DNA of 64,000 nucleotides from QUBU01 sp014337915 (GCA_030263395.1 SZOW01000005.1:62001-126000); one strand, 5' to 3'; shown: positions 1 to 7,751, counted from the first letter of the stretch. A program made the numbers and translations. The notes: generated by a model not told the origin, from the letters alone.

Positions 1-688
1 AGATGCGGACCTTGGCTCCCTTGGGCAGGGTGCCGTTCATGACGCGTACCAGCGACACGACCCCCATGTAGTTGTCGAACCAGGAGTCGACGATCAGCGC
101 CTGCAGTGGCGCATCCGCATCCCCTGCGGGAGGCGGAATGCGCTGGATGAGCAGTTCCATCAGCTCGCGCAGGCCCTGCCCGGTCTTGGCGCTGACCAGC
201 GCACAGCCCGTGGTGTCGATGCCGATGATCTCCTCGATCTCGCGCATGACCTTCGGCGGATCGGCGCTCGGCAGGTCGATCTTGTTGATGGCGGGCACGA
301 CCTCGAGACCCGCCTCGATGGCCGAATAGCAGTTGGCCACGCTCTGCGCCTCGACGCCCTGCGCGGCATCCACCAGCAGCAGCGCTCCCTCGCAGGCCGC
401 CAGCGACCGCGACACCTCGTAGGAAAAGTCCACGTGTCCCGGAGTGTCGATCAGATTCAGCTGGTAGACGGTGCCGTTGTCGGCTTTGTAACGCAGCGCC
501 ACGGTCTGCGCCTTGATGGTGATACCACGTTCCCGCTCGAGGTCCATCGAGTCGAGGACCTGGGTGCTCATCTCGCGGGCCTCCAGGCCACCGCACATCT
601 CGATGAAACGGTCGGCCAGCGTCGACTTGCCATGGTCGATGTGCGCGATGATGGCGAAGTTGCGGATCTGGCTGAGGCTGGGGCTCAT
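1..688 (-). CDS. lepA: elongation factor 4 (LepA), 3' part missing
   Basis: This is a ribosomal back-translocase GTPase of the translation-factor family. Reading leftward from the ATG at 688, about 229 codons lie inside the window and the gene continues past the left edge. The GTP-binding motifs appear in order: AHIDHGKST (G1), the RGIT switch I, DTPGH (G3), NKID (G4) and SAKTG (G5), followed by the start of domain II (ALIVDSWFDNYMG). The N-terminus (MSPSLSQIRNFAIIAHIDHG) matches the LepA pattern, and the separate LepA-specific C-terminal domain is outside the window. It lies downstream of rpoE-rseA-rseB-grx on the same strand with an 82-base gap that holds its own -10 box. The assignment is secure. 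Confidence 0.97.
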   Translation of the reverse strand, partial: MSPSLSQIRNFAIIAHIDHGKSTLADRFIEMCGGLEAREMSTQVLDSMDLERERGITIKAQTVALRYKADNGTVYQLNLIDTPGHVDFSYEVSRSLAACEGALLLVDAAQGVEAQSVANCYSAIEAGLEVVPAINKIDLPSADPPKVMREIEEIIGIDTTGCALVSAKTGQGLRELMELLIQRIPPPAGDADAPLQALIVDSWFDNYMGVVSLVRVMNGTLPKGAKVRI

Positions 689-719
689 GTGCCGGTCGGC
701 CCGTGTAAAAAGGCGGCAG

Positions 720-725
720 ATTATA
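720..725 (-). promoter_or_regulatory. probable lepA promoter -10 box
   Basis: A perfect TATAAT on the minus strand lies 31 bases before the lepA ATG, in the 82-base gap after the thioredoxin-fold gene. No good -35 hexamer is visible at 16-18 bases upstream because that stretch is C/G only. It would give a leader of about 25 bases. Confidence 0.5.
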
Positions 726-770
726 CCCGGAAGCGGGGCCGGGCCGTGGCTGCCGGGCCTGTCGGCGGGC

Positions 771-1028
771 TCAGGAGCGCCGGCCGAACCAGGCCGCGAG
801 CTGCGACTCGTCCAGCGGCCAGGCGCAGAGTTCGCTGTCTCCCGCCATCACGACCGGGATGCGCAGGCCATAGCGGTCGCGCAGCGCCTGGTCACCATCC
901 ACATCGACGACCCGGAGGCGTACACCGTAAGCGCGACAGCGCGGCTCGAGCAGCTCCAGCGCCGCTTCGCACAGATGGCAACCGGGCCGGCTGAGCAGGG
1001 TCAGTTCGCGGATGGCGGCTGGCCTCAT
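771..1028 (-). CDS. glutaredoxin/thioredoxin-fold protein (DUF836-like)
   Basis: This is a small protein of 85 residues. It begins with a beta strand (RELTLLSRPG) followed by a C17-H-L-C20 redox motif and an amphipathic helix, then VDVDGD and the cis-proline segment RIPVV. That is the pattern of the glutaredoxin-like DUF836 family, which is presumed to act in cytoplasmic thiol-disulfide exchange; the substrate is unknown. Its ATG overlaps the rseB stop as ATGA (1025-1028), so it is translationally coupled to the sigma-E operon. In many relatives this place holds a DegP/MucD-type protease. No signal peptide is present. Confidence 0.8.
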   Translation of the reverse strand: MRPAAIRELTLLSRPGCHLCEAALELLEPRCRAYGVRLRVVDVDGDQALRDRYGLRIPVVMAGDSELCAWPLDESQLAAWFGRRS

Positions 1029-2050
1029 CGCGAAGCCGGTGTACGATCCAGGGACCGCGCTGACTCGGCAATCATTTCCACGGTACGGGCCGGTACCTCG
1101 CCGATCGCGGTGACCATGTGGCCATCGATGCTTGTGGTATAGGCGTTGGCTGCACCGATCTGGGAAAGCCCCTCCGCCTGCTCGGAGGCGGCGACCGCCG
1201 GCTCCACGAACAAGGACACGGTGGCAAGGCCATCTGAATAGACGATGTGGCGCAGGCCGCTGAGCGCATCGGGCGCAACCTGCGCCTTGCGCACGGTCAG
1301 CCGGAAGCCGGGCGGTAGCGCCGTCACCGACCACTGCGGCCCCGCCTGTTCGGCCGCAGGCCCGGTGGCCGCCCTGGCGGCCCGCCGCACGGCGTAGGCA
1401 GCGGTGGCCACCGTAGGCTTGACCGCCGAAGCCGGGATCCGCTCCGGAAGCATGATCTTCGTGAACAGCAGCTGCTCCAGGACGCGGTCCTGCTCATCGA
1501 CCAGCTGGGTCTTCAATGGCATGAAGGTGGTCCGGTCCAGCCAGATCCGGTAGCCGTAGCGGAACCCATCCCTGGGACGTATGACGATGCCCCGGGTATC
1601 GCGGCCCGCGATGCGTTCGGGTGGAGCGAACGACAGCAGGTACAGCGCGTCATCGATGCTGGCGGGACCGGGAAGCCGCCCGCGCAACGGGCTGCTCGGC
1701 TGTCCACGGTCGTCCCTGGGCTCTACCAGCACCGCGTGCTGGTCGGGAAAGATGCCGGTGACTTCATCCTTGTTGCGGATGAGCTGCCGGCCGGCGTCAT
1801 CGCAGCTTATCCTTTCGGTGACCTGCCCGTCCTGCACCTGGTGCGTGATGTGCAGGACGCTGCTGTCGCCACCATGCAGGTGAACGAGCGTGCCTTCGTA
1901 GTTGAGGTACTCGACGGCATTGGCCATCCGTTCGAGCATGGCACGCGGCGCCTCGGCAGCCACTGCCGGCGACCCCAGCCCCGGCAGCGCGAGCAACAGC
2001 CCAGCCGCGACCTGCAGTGACTGCCAGCCAGGCCGGCAGCTAACGGGCAT
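1025..2050 (-). CDS. rseB: sigma-E regulatory protein RseB (MucB)
   Basis: RseB is the periplasmic sensor that binds RseA and protects it from DegS cleavage; in the family it responds to mislocalised lipopolysaccharide and lipoproteins. The chosen ATG at 2050 gives 341 residues and a clean signal peptide (basic start, then LQVAAGLLLALPGLG and an AVAAEA cleavage region). The mature N-terminus (AMLERMANAVEYLNYEGTLVH) is the MucB/RseB signature. The start overlaps the end of rseA by 11 bases and the stop overlaps the next gene as ATGA, so the four genes form one operon. A longer in-frame start at 2152 would destroy the signal peptide and is disfavoured. Confidence 0.92.
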   Translation of the reverse strand: MPVSCRPGWQSLQVAAGLLLALPGLGSPAVAAEAPRAMLERMANAVEYLNYEGTLVHLHGGDSSVLHITHQVQDGQVTERISCDDAGRQLIRNKDEVTGIFPDQHAVLVEPRDDRGQPSSPLRGRLPGPASIDDALYLLSFAPPERIAGRDTRGIVIRPRDGFRYGYRIWLDRTTFMPLKTQLVDEQDRVLEQLLFTKIMLPERIPASAVKPTVATAAYAVRRAARAATGPAAEQAGPQWSVTALPPGFRLTVRKAQVAPDALSGLRHIVYSDGLATVSLFVEPAVAASEQAEGLSQIGAANAYTTSIDGHMVTAIGEVPARTVEMIAESARSLDRTPASR

Positions 2051-2642
2051 CAGCCGCTTCCTCGGCCTGCCGCCAGGAAGCACGCTCGGCGCGGGCCGAC
2101 ACCAGGCGCGAATCGAAGTTGCTGCGCGAGATGGCGTTGGCGTATTCACCATGTGCCATCAGGTAGCTCGTCAGGCGAGCCGCGGCCCGTGGACCGAGGC
2201 GATGGCTGGCAATGGCATTGACGTCGGCCAGCGGCTCGAGGCCGGCATCGTCCCGGGCGGCCAGCAGCGCGGCTTCAGGCTGCGCGGAGCGCAGTGGCGT
2301 GGCCTCCTGCCACAGGCCGGGTGCCGTCAGCAGCAGCGCCACCACCGCCAGCGAGGCGGCCAGCGCGCTTCCGACCCACCCCATCCTCGATCCCCTGGCC
2401 GCCACCGCAACCGGGGCCGCATTGGCGTCTGCGGCCAGGGCGGAGCGTACGCGGTCAGCGACTTCGAGGGCGGCCGGCGCCGCCGCACCGGTGCGGATGC
2501 ACTCGCCGATCATGGCGTAGCGACCCAGGGTCGCCCGCCGTGCGGGATCGCGATCGAGGCGCGCTAGCAGCAGATCGACCTCTTCGGGAGGGAGCTCGCC
2601 GTCGAGGAATGCGGACAGCTGCTCGTCGAGAATCCTGCTCAT
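2040..2642 (-). CDS. rseA: anti-sigma-E factor RseA (MucA)
   Basis: This is a single-pass inner-membrane anti-sigma factor that holds RpoE inactive until RseP and DegS degrade it. It has 200 residues: a cytoplasmic anti-sigma domain with the typical start (MSRILDEQLSAFLDGELPPEE), a transmembrane helix at about residues 88-108, and a periplasmic tail that would contact RseB. It lies 21 bases after rpoE and overlaps rseB. The site-2 protease RseP, which would cut its membrane segment, is encoded at 33884-35248 in the same window. Confidence 0.93.
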   Translation of the reverse strand: MSRILDEQLSAFLDGELPPEEVDLLLARLDRDPARRATLGRYAMIGECIRTGAAAPAALEVADRVRSALAADANAAPVAVAARGSRMGWVGSALAASLAVVALLLTAPGLWQEATPLRSAQPEAALLAARDDAGLEPLADVNAIASHRLGPRAAARLTSYLMAHGEYANAISRSNFDSRLVSARAERASWRQAEEAADAR

Positions 2643-2663
2643 CGGTCGACCACGATCCTGTTG

Positions 2664-3248
2664 CTATTGGGGTCTGCCATCCAGCGCCGCGATGCTGGCG
2701 TCGATCGCCTCGCGCGCCCTGAAGATCCGCGACCGTACGGTGCCCACCGGGCACTCCATGGCGGTGGCGATCTCCTCGTAGCTGAGGCCATCGATTTCGC
2801 GCAACATGATGGCGGTGCGCAATTCCTCTGGCAATGTCGAAATCGTCCGTTCCACTGCCTGGCGCAGCTCCTCCTGCAGGGCGATTCCCTCCGGGGAATC
2901 CTCGTCACGCAGGCGGGCATTAGCTTCATAATTTTCTGGGTCCTGCAGGTCCAGACTGTAGTCCACGGGTCGGCGCTGCAGCGACACCAGGTGATTCTTC
3001 GCCGTGTTGATGGCGATCCGGTAGAGCCAGGTGTAAAAAGCGCTCTCGCCACGGAACGACGGCAGCGCACGGTACGCCTTGATGAAGGCCTCCTGGGCCA
3101 CGTCCTGCGCTTCAGCCGGGTCGTGCACGTAACGCATGATCAGCTTCACGATGCGTTGCTGGTAACGGAGCACCAGCACGTCAAATGCCCGCCGATCGCC
3201 CTGCTGGACGTTCTGCACTAGCAGCTGATCGCTGGTTTGCTCTGCCAT
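2664..3248 (-). CDS. rpoE: RNA polymerase sigma factor RpoE (AlgU)
   Basis: This ECF sigma factor governs the envelope-stress response. The ATG at 3248 yields 194 residues starting MAEQTSDQLLVQNVQQGD, close to RpoE/AlgU in length and sequence. Region 2 (KLIMRYVHDPAEAQDVAQEAF, core binding and -10 recognition) and region 4 (LSYEEIATAMECPVGTVRSRI, -35 recognition helix) are both intact. It heads the rpoE-rseA-rseB-grx unit and follows sdhCDAB-sdhE-ygfX on the same strand with a 138-base gap. That gap holds a sigma-E-like promoter, which implies autoregulation. Confidence 0.96.
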   Translation of the reverse strand: MAEQTSDQLLVQNVQQGDRRAFDVLVLRYQQRIVKLIMRYVHDPAEAQDVAQEAFIKAYRALPSFRGESAFYTWLYRIAINTAKNHLVSLQRRPVDYSLDLQDPENYEANARLRDEDSPEGIALQEELRQAVERTISTLPEELRTAIMLREIDGLSYEEIATAMECPVGTVRSRIFRAREAIDASIAALDGRPQ

Positions 3249-3291
3249 GCGGCTCCGATACCGAAAAGCGGCACGGACCCGCGTCAGCACG

Positions 3292-3318
3292 ATAGACTGC
3301 GGTCCGCCAGGAAAGTTC
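3292..3318 (-). promoter_or_regulatory. sigma-E-type promoter of rpoE
   Basis: On the minus strand GAACTT (3313-3318) is followed after exactly 16 bases by TCTAT (3292-3296). This matches the GGAACTT-N16-TCTAA layout of sigma-E promoters. It would start transcription about 38 bases before the rpoE ATG. Autoregulation of rpoE from such a promoter is established in gammaproteobacteria; here it is inferred from sequence only. Confidence 0.65.
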
Positions 3319-3386
3319 GACCTCGTCCGGCCGGAAAGGCGACGCCCGTCACAGCCCGGCTGGTGCGGCGCAGCGCCGACGCCATT

Positions 3387-3794
3387 TTACGTCATGCGCA
3401 GCTGCACCCGCAGCCGGCGCCACTGCGACTGCGGGCAGCGATGCCGCCACAGCCAGGCCCGGCGACGCCGCCCGTCGTCGCACCGCCATTCCAGGGCGAT
3501 CAGCGGCCCAAGCGAACGGCCCCAGGCATGCAGGAGCTGCGCACCGACCGTGCCGCTGCCGGTTTCCAGTCGCCAGCTGCCACCCGGCAGGCACATCACC
3601 CGGATGACCTGTTCTGCGGCACCTGGCCACATCCCCCGCAGCTGGAGGACCAGGCGCACCAGCACCGCGGTGGCCACCCCGGTGCGCGCCGCGGGCGGCA
3701 GATCGGCAATGGCGATCGCCAGGCCGCAGGCCACCGCGAGCGCCAGCACCACGAGCAGCTGCTCGCGCCCGGCCTCAGCGCTGACCGTGACCAT
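3387..3794 (-). CDS. ygfX: YgfX-like small membrane protein
   Basis: The chosen start gives 135 residues. Two adjacent hydrophobic segments near the N-terminus (LLVVLALAVACGLAIAIADL and GVATAVLVRLVLQL) are followed by a soluble beta-rich part ending in many arginines and tryptophans. That layout, plus its place directly after sdhE with a 20-base overlap, fits the YgfX (DUF1434) family. In E. coli that family was once described as a toxin partner of SdhE. Sequence in this family is weakly conserved, so the call leans on context and topology. The start could also be the next valine codon. Confidence 0.7.
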   Translation of the reverse strand: MVTVSAEAGREQLLVVLALAVACGLAIAIADLPPAARTGVATAVLVRLVLQLRGMWPGAAEQVIRVMCLPGGSWRLETGSGTVGAQLLHAWGRSLGPLIALEWRCDDGRRRRAWLWRHRCPQSQWRRLRVQLRMT

Positions 3795-4047
3795 CTCCAG
3801 GAAGCCGTTCACCCAGCACCTGCGCCACCACACGACGGAGTTCAGCATCGTCGCTGCGCAGGCGCCCGTCCAGCAACGCGACAATCTCGGGATCCGGCAG
3901 CGAAAGGAGCCGGCGGAACGCTGCCTGGCCCGCGGCACCGGCCTCGCGGAAGTGCCGGTCGACGTAGGCCATCAGCAGGGTGTCGAGTTCCCGCATGCCG
4001 CGCCGGCAGCGCCAGCGCAGGCGATTCTGCTCCTGCTCCGGCGTCAC
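3775..4047 (-). CDS. sdhE: succinate dehydrogenase flavinylation factor SdhE
   Basis: SdhE (YgfY, SDHAF2 family) promotes covalent attachment of FAD to SdhA. The protein has 90 residues with the family hallmark RGMRELD at about residues 16-22, followed by the expected FxxLL segment (FRRLLSLPDPEIVALLDG). It starts 16 bases after sdhB, which supports a single transcript with its client enzyme. Its 3' end overlaps ygfX. Together with the DUF1674 gene at 7554-7751, the operon neighbourhood carries two different SdhA maturation factors. Confidence 0.93.
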   Translation of the reverse strand: MTPEQEQNRLRWRCRRGMRELDTLLMAYVDRHFREAGAAGQAAFRRLLSLPDPEIVALLDGRLRSDDAELRRVVAQVLGERLPGDGHGQR

Positions 4048-4063
4048 GGCCGCATGCCGGCGG

Positions 4064-4846
4064 CTACAGCTGCCGCGCCGCGATCATCTTCTTGATCTCG
4101 GCGATCGCGCGGGCCGGGTTGAGGCCCTTGGGGCAGGTGTAGGTGCAGTTCATGATGGTGTGGCAGCGATAGAGGCGGAAGGGGTCTTCGAGCTCGTCGA
4201 GGCGTTCGCCGGTCGCCTCGTCGCGGCTGTCGACCAGCCAGCGGTAGGCCGCCAGCAGCACCGCCGGCCCGAGGTACCGGTCGCTGTTCCACCAGTAGCT
4301 GGGGCAGGCGGTGGAGCAGCAGGCGCAGAGGATGCATGCCGAGGGCGAGTTGATCTTCTCCTGCTCTGCCTTCGACTGCAGGCGCTCGCTGTCGGGCGGT
4401 GCCGGGCTGCGAGTCTGCAGCCAGGGCTTGATCGAGGCGTACTGGGCGTAGAAGTTGGTCAGGTCCGGAATCAGGTCCTTGACCACCGGCATGTGCGGCA
4501 GCGGATAGATGCGCACATCGCCGCGGATGTCGCCCGTGGCCTGGGTGCAGGCCAGGGTGTTGACGCCATCGATGTTCATGGCGCAGGAGCCGCAGATGCC
4601 CTCGCGACAGGAACGCCGGAACGTCAGCGTGGGATCGATCTCGTTCTTGACCTTGATCAGCGCGTCGAGAACCATCGGCCCACAGCGGTCGAGGTCCAGT
4701 TCGTAGGAGTCGATGCGCGGGTTCTCGCCGGTCGTGGGGTCATAGCGGTAGATGCGGAAGGTCCGCACCCGGGTCGCGCCCGCGGGCGCCTTGTACTCGC
4801 GCCCGGGTTGGACGCGGGAGTTCGCTGGCAGCCTGAACTCGGCCAT
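4064..4846 (-). CDS. sdhB: succinate dehydrogenase iron-sulfur subunit
   Basis: This is the electron-transfer subunit of complex II, carrying electrons from SdhA flavin to the membrane quinone site. It has 260 residues. The N-terminal ferredoxin domain shows CREGICGSCAMNIDG and a later TLAC for the 2Fe-2S cluster; the C-terminal domain has CILCACCSTACP (4Fe-4S) and CHTIMNCTYTCPKGL (3Fe-4S and 4Fe-4S). It lies 21 bases after sdhA and 16 before sdhE. All cluster cysteines are present, so the protein should be functional. Confidence 0.97.
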   Translation of the reverse strand: MAEFRLPANSRVQPGREYKAPAGATRVRTFRIYRYDPTTGENPRIDSYELDLDRCGPMVLDALIKVKNEIDPTLTFRRSCREGICGSCAMNIDGVNTLACTQATGDIRGDVRIYPLPHMPVVKDLIPDLTNFYAQYASIKPWLQTRSPAPPDSERLQSKAEQEKINSPSACILCACCSTACPSYWWNSDRYLGPAVLLAAYRWLVDSRDEATGERLDELEDPFRLYRCHTIMNCTYTCPKGLNPARAIAEIKKMIAARQL

Positions 4847-4867
4847 CGGTCGTCCTCGTCAGTCAGG

Positions 4868-6655
4868 TCAGTAAACGCGCGCCTTCGGCGGCACCGGCTC
4901 GACGTCATTGGTGAGTGTCTGCAGGTGCACCGGGCGGTAGTCGATGCTGACCCTGCCGCCAGCGTCGACCGAGGTGAGGGTGTGCTTCATCCAGTTGGCG
5001 TCATCCCGCTGGGGGAAATCTTCGCGCGCATGGGCGCCGCGGCTCTCCTCGCGGTTGGCCGCCGCCGTGATGGTGACCAGGGCCTGCTCCAGCAGGTTCT
5101 CCAGTTCCAGCGTCTCCACCAGGTCGGTGTTCCAGATGAGGCTGCGGTCACTGACGCGCACGTCGGTGAACGACGCATAGGTCCGCTTGAGCAGTTCCAC
5201 GCCCTCACGCAGCGTCTCGCCGGTGCGGAACACCGCAGCGTGGCTCTGCATGACCTTCTGCATTTCGAGGCGGATCGCGGCGGTGGGCCGGCTGCCGTTG
5301 GCATGGCGCAGGCGATCGAGCCGCGCCACCGCCTGCTCGCCGGCGTCGACCGCCAGCGGCCGCGGACGGCCGGCATCCCTGAGCGTCTCGGCACAGCGGC
5401 GGGCCGCCGCGCGACCGAACACCACCAGGTCCAGCAGCGAGTTGGAGCCGAGCCGGTTCGCGCCATGCACCGAGACGCAGGCGGCCTCGCCGACCGCCAT
5501 CAGGCCGGGCACCACGGTATCCGGGTTGCCGTCCTTCAGCACCAGCATCTCGCCGTGGTAGTTCGTGGGTATGCCGCCCATGTTGTAGTGCACCGTCGGC
5601 AGCACCGGAATGGGCTCGCGCGTGACATCGACGCCGGCAAAAATGCGCGCGGTCTCGGCAATGCCGGGCAGGCGCTCGTGGATCACCTCGGGCCCCAGAT
5701 GCTCGAGGTGCAGGTGGATGTGGTCCGCCTCCGGTCCGACGCCCCTGCCCTCGCGGATCTCCACCGTCATCGAGCGACTCACCACGTCGCGCGAAGCCAG
5801 GTCCTTGGCGTTGGGCGCATAGCGCTCCATGAAGCGCTCGCCACGCGAGTTGGTCAGGTAGCCGCCCTCGCCGCGCGCGCCCTCGGTGATCAGGCAGCCC
5901 GAGCCGTAGATGCCGGTCGGATGGAACTGCACGAACTCCATGTCCTGCAACGGCAGGCCGGCGCGCAGCACCATGGCATTGCCATCGCCGGTGCAGGTAT
6001 GCGCCGAGGTACAGGAGAAATAGGCGCGGCCATAGCCACCGGTGGCGAGGATGACCCGGTGCGCGCGGAAGCGATGCAGGGTGCCGGTGGCCATGTCCAG
6101 CGCGACCACGCCGCGGCACTCGCCGTTCTCCATGATCAGGTCGATGGCGAAGTACTCGATGAAGAACGTGGCGTTGTGCTTCAGCGACTGCTGGTACAGC
6201 GTATGCAGCATGGCGTGGCCGGTGCGGTCCGCGGCCGCGCAGGTGCGCTGGGCAGTGCCCTTGCCATAGTGGGTGGTCATGCCGCCGAATGGCCGCTGGT
6301 AGATCCGGCCATCCTCGGTACGGGAGAACGGCACGCCGTAGTGCTCCAGTTCGATGACCGCCTGCGGGGCCTCCTTGCACATGTACTCGATGGCGTCCTG
6401 GTCACCGAGCCAGTCGGAGCCCTTGACGGTGTCGTACATGTGCCAGCGCCAGTCGTCCTCGCCCATGTTGCCGAGCGCTGCACTGATGCCGCCCTGCGCC
6501 GCCACGGTGTGGCTGCGGGTCGGGAAAACCTTGGTGATGCAGGCCGTGGACAGGCCCGCCTCCACGAGGCCGAAGGTCGCCCTGAGCCCGGCCCCGCCCG
6601 CACCGACGACGACGACGTCGTAGCTGTGGTCGGTAAAGGCGTAATCCCCGCTCAT
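4868..6655 (-). CDS. sdhA: succinate dehydrogenase flavoprotein subunit
   Basis: This is the catalytic subunit of complex II, oxidising succinate to fumarate on the cytoplasmic face. It has 595 residues. The dinucleotide fold GAGGAGLRATFGL is near residue 18, and the SHTVAAQGG segment contains the histidine that binds FAD covalently. The catalytic part contains HPTGIYGSGCLITEGARGEGG and the C-terminal helical domain is complete. Its ATG overlaps the sdhD stop as ATGA. Two putative flavinylation or assembly helpers (SdhE and a DUF1674 protein) flank the operon. Confidence 0.98.
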   Translation of the reverse strand: MSGDYAFTDHSYDVVVVGAGGAGLRATFGLVEAGLSTACITKVFPTRSHTVAAQGGISAALGNMGEDDWRWHMYDTVKGSDWLGDQDAIEYMCKEAPQAVIELEHYGVPFSRTEDGRIYQRPFGGMTTHYGKGTAQRTCAAADRTGHAMLHTLYQQSLKHNATFFIEYFAIDLIMENGECRGVVALDMATGTLHRFRAHRVILATGGYGRAYFSCTSAHTCTGDGNAMVLRAGLPLQDMEFVQFHPTGIYGSGCLITEGARGEGGYLTNSRGERFMERYAPNAKDLASRDVVSRSMTVEIREGRGVGPEADHIHLHLEHLGPEVIHERLPGIAETARIFAGVDVTREPIPVLPTVHYNMGGIPTNYHGEMLVLKDGNPDTVVPGLMAVGEAACVSVHGANRLGSNSLLDLVVFGRAAARRCAETLRDAGRPRPLAVDAGEQAVARLDRLRHANGSRPTAAIRLEMQKVMQSHAAVFRTGETLREGVELLKRTYASFTDVRVSDRSLIWNTDLVETLELENLLEQALVTITAAANREESRGAHAREDFPQRDDANWMKHTLTSVDAGGRVSIDYRPVHLQTLTNDVEPVPPKARVY

Positions 6656-7038
6656 GCCTGGGCTCCCAGCGACAGTTTTACGATTGAAAGGATGCCGGCC
6701 ACGGCCAGCGCCGCGTGGGCGAACCTCACCAGCACCAGCATCAGCACCAGCGCCCGGGCGTCATGCACGTAGTCCTCGATCACCACCGTGACCCCGAGGC
6801 AGGAGTGATACAGCAGCGTCGCCACCAGCAGGATCAGCAGGATGGCGTGGGGTGTCGCGGCAATCCACGCCGCCACCGTGGCGTGATCGGCGCCACCGAT
6901 GCCGATGAGGCTGGCGGCGAACCACAGCCCGAGGATCACCAGTGCGGCGGCCGACAGGCGCTGCCCCCACCAGTGGCTGAACCCGGATTTCGCCGAACCG
7001 AGGCCGAGCGCTCGCCCCAGGGGTGTTTGCAGACTCAT
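6652..7038 (-). CDS. sdhD: succinate dehydrogenase membrane anchor SdhD
   Basis: This is the second membrane subunit of complex II, helping bind haem b and ubiquinone. It has 128 residues and three predicted membrane helices: LSAAALVILGLWFAASLIGI, AILLILLVATLLYHSCLGVTVV and ALVLMLVLVRFAHAALAVAGI. The YHSCLG histidine is at the expected haem-ligand place, and IEDYVHD matches the conserved segment after helix II. Placement between sdhC and sdhA settles the identity. Confidence 0.92.
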   Translation of the reverse strand: MSLQTPLGRALGLGSAKSGFSHWWGQRLSAAALVILGLWFAASLIGIGGADHATVAAWIAATPHAILLILLVATLLYHSCLGVTVVIEDYVHDARALVLMLVLVRFAHAALAVAGILSIVKLSLGAQA

Positions 7039-7041
7039 GCC

Positions 7042-7431
7042 TCAGCTCCCGCCGGCCAGGGCCGTGATCCAGAACAGCAGTGTCAGGACACAGGCCGTGG
7101 CAACCACCAGCATCCCCGTCATGTTGGAGCGCCGGATCTCGAAGCCATGGCCCGCATCCCAGAACAGGTGCCGGATGCCATTACAGAGGTGATAGAAGAA
7201 AGCGAACGACCAGCCCAGCAGCAACAGGAACCCCGGTGGTGACTGCAGCCAAGCGGTCAGGCCGTCATACGCCGCGCTGCCGCTGGCTGCGGCCACCAGC
7301 CATGCCGTCAGCAGCAGGGCGCCGAGGCTGAGCAACATCCCGGTCAGGCGATGGATGATCGACAGGCCATTGCTGATCTGCCAGCGATAGATCCCCAGGT
7401 GCGGCGACAGGGGTCGGTCAGGTTGCGCCAT
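7042..7431 (-). CDS. sdhC: succinate dehydrogenase cytochrome b556 subunit SdhC
   Basis: This membrane subunit of complex II carries haem b and part of the quinone pocket. The start at 7431 (MAQPDRPLSPHLGIYRW) gives 129 residues, matching family N-termini; a start eight codons upstream is less likely. The signatures SIIHRLTG (helix I) and FYHLCNGIRHLFWD (haem region, helix II) are present, with a third hydrophobic helix near the C-terminus. It is the first gene of sdhCDAB; the small DUF1674 gene lies 122 bases upstream on the same strand. Confidence 0.95.
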   Translation of the reverse strand: MAQPDRPLSPHLGIYRWQISNGLSIIHRLTGMLLSLGALLLTAWLVAAASGSAAYDGLTAWLQSPPGFLLLLGWSFAFFYHLCNGIRHLFWDAGHGFEIRRSNMTGMLVVATACVLTLLFWITALAGGS

Positions 7432-7553
7432 GGGCCAAAAACCTCGCAATTGCATTCATGCGTCTGCAGCCCGCCCGCTGGCGGCCACCCGTCAGGGATG
7501 CGGTCGCAGCAGCTGGAACGGCGCGCGGCGCTGTCGTCAGTGGACGAACCACG

Positions 7554-7751
7554 TCAGAAGTCGATGCACCGGCCGCCCTTCTCCCAGTCCCCGAAACGCG
7601 TGGGTTCGGGACCGGCAGGCCCGCCCAGCTCGCGCTGGCCGGCCGTCGGCCCTGCGGCCTTCGCGGCGGCATCGGTCACCCGGGTTTGCTGCGGCAGGTC
7701 CGCCGGGGGCATTCCGGAATTCCGTTCCGGTCTGGAGTCAGCCGCTGGCAT
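7554..7751 (-). CDS. DUF1674 / SDHAF4-type succinate dehydrogenase assembly factor
   Basis: This small gene sits in what otherwise looks like the sdhC-ygfZ intergenic region. The product is about 65 residues. The C-terminus reads GPEPTRFGDWEKGGRCIDF after ELGGPA, which is the diagnostic end of the DUF1674 family, whose mitochondrial member SDHAF4 binds flavinylated SdhA and assists assembly with SdhB. The N-terminal half is low-complexity and charged, as usual in the family. An alternative ATG at 7712 would give 52 residues and has a GGA-rich stretch upstream; the 7751 start lacks a clear ribosome site. It lies upstream of sdhC on the same strand, so co-expression is plausible. Confidence 0.82.
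   Translation of the reverse strand: MPAADSRPERNSGMPPADLPQQTRVTDAAAKAAGPTAGQRELGGPAGPEPTRFGDWEKGGRCIDF

Noticed and set aside
3387..4047. sdhE-ygfX as a toxin-antitoxin (CptAB) module
   Set aside because: SdhE is an established flavinylation factor and sits directly behind sdhB. The older toxin interpretation rests on E. coli work and nothing here requires it.
3980..6772. 930-codon open frame on the plus strand antisense to sdhB-sdhA-sdhD
   Set aside because: It is a mirror frame produced by high third-position GC in the sdh genes. The product is low-complexity His/Arg/Ala/Gly sequence with no family features, while the minus strand encodes complete SdhA and SdhB.
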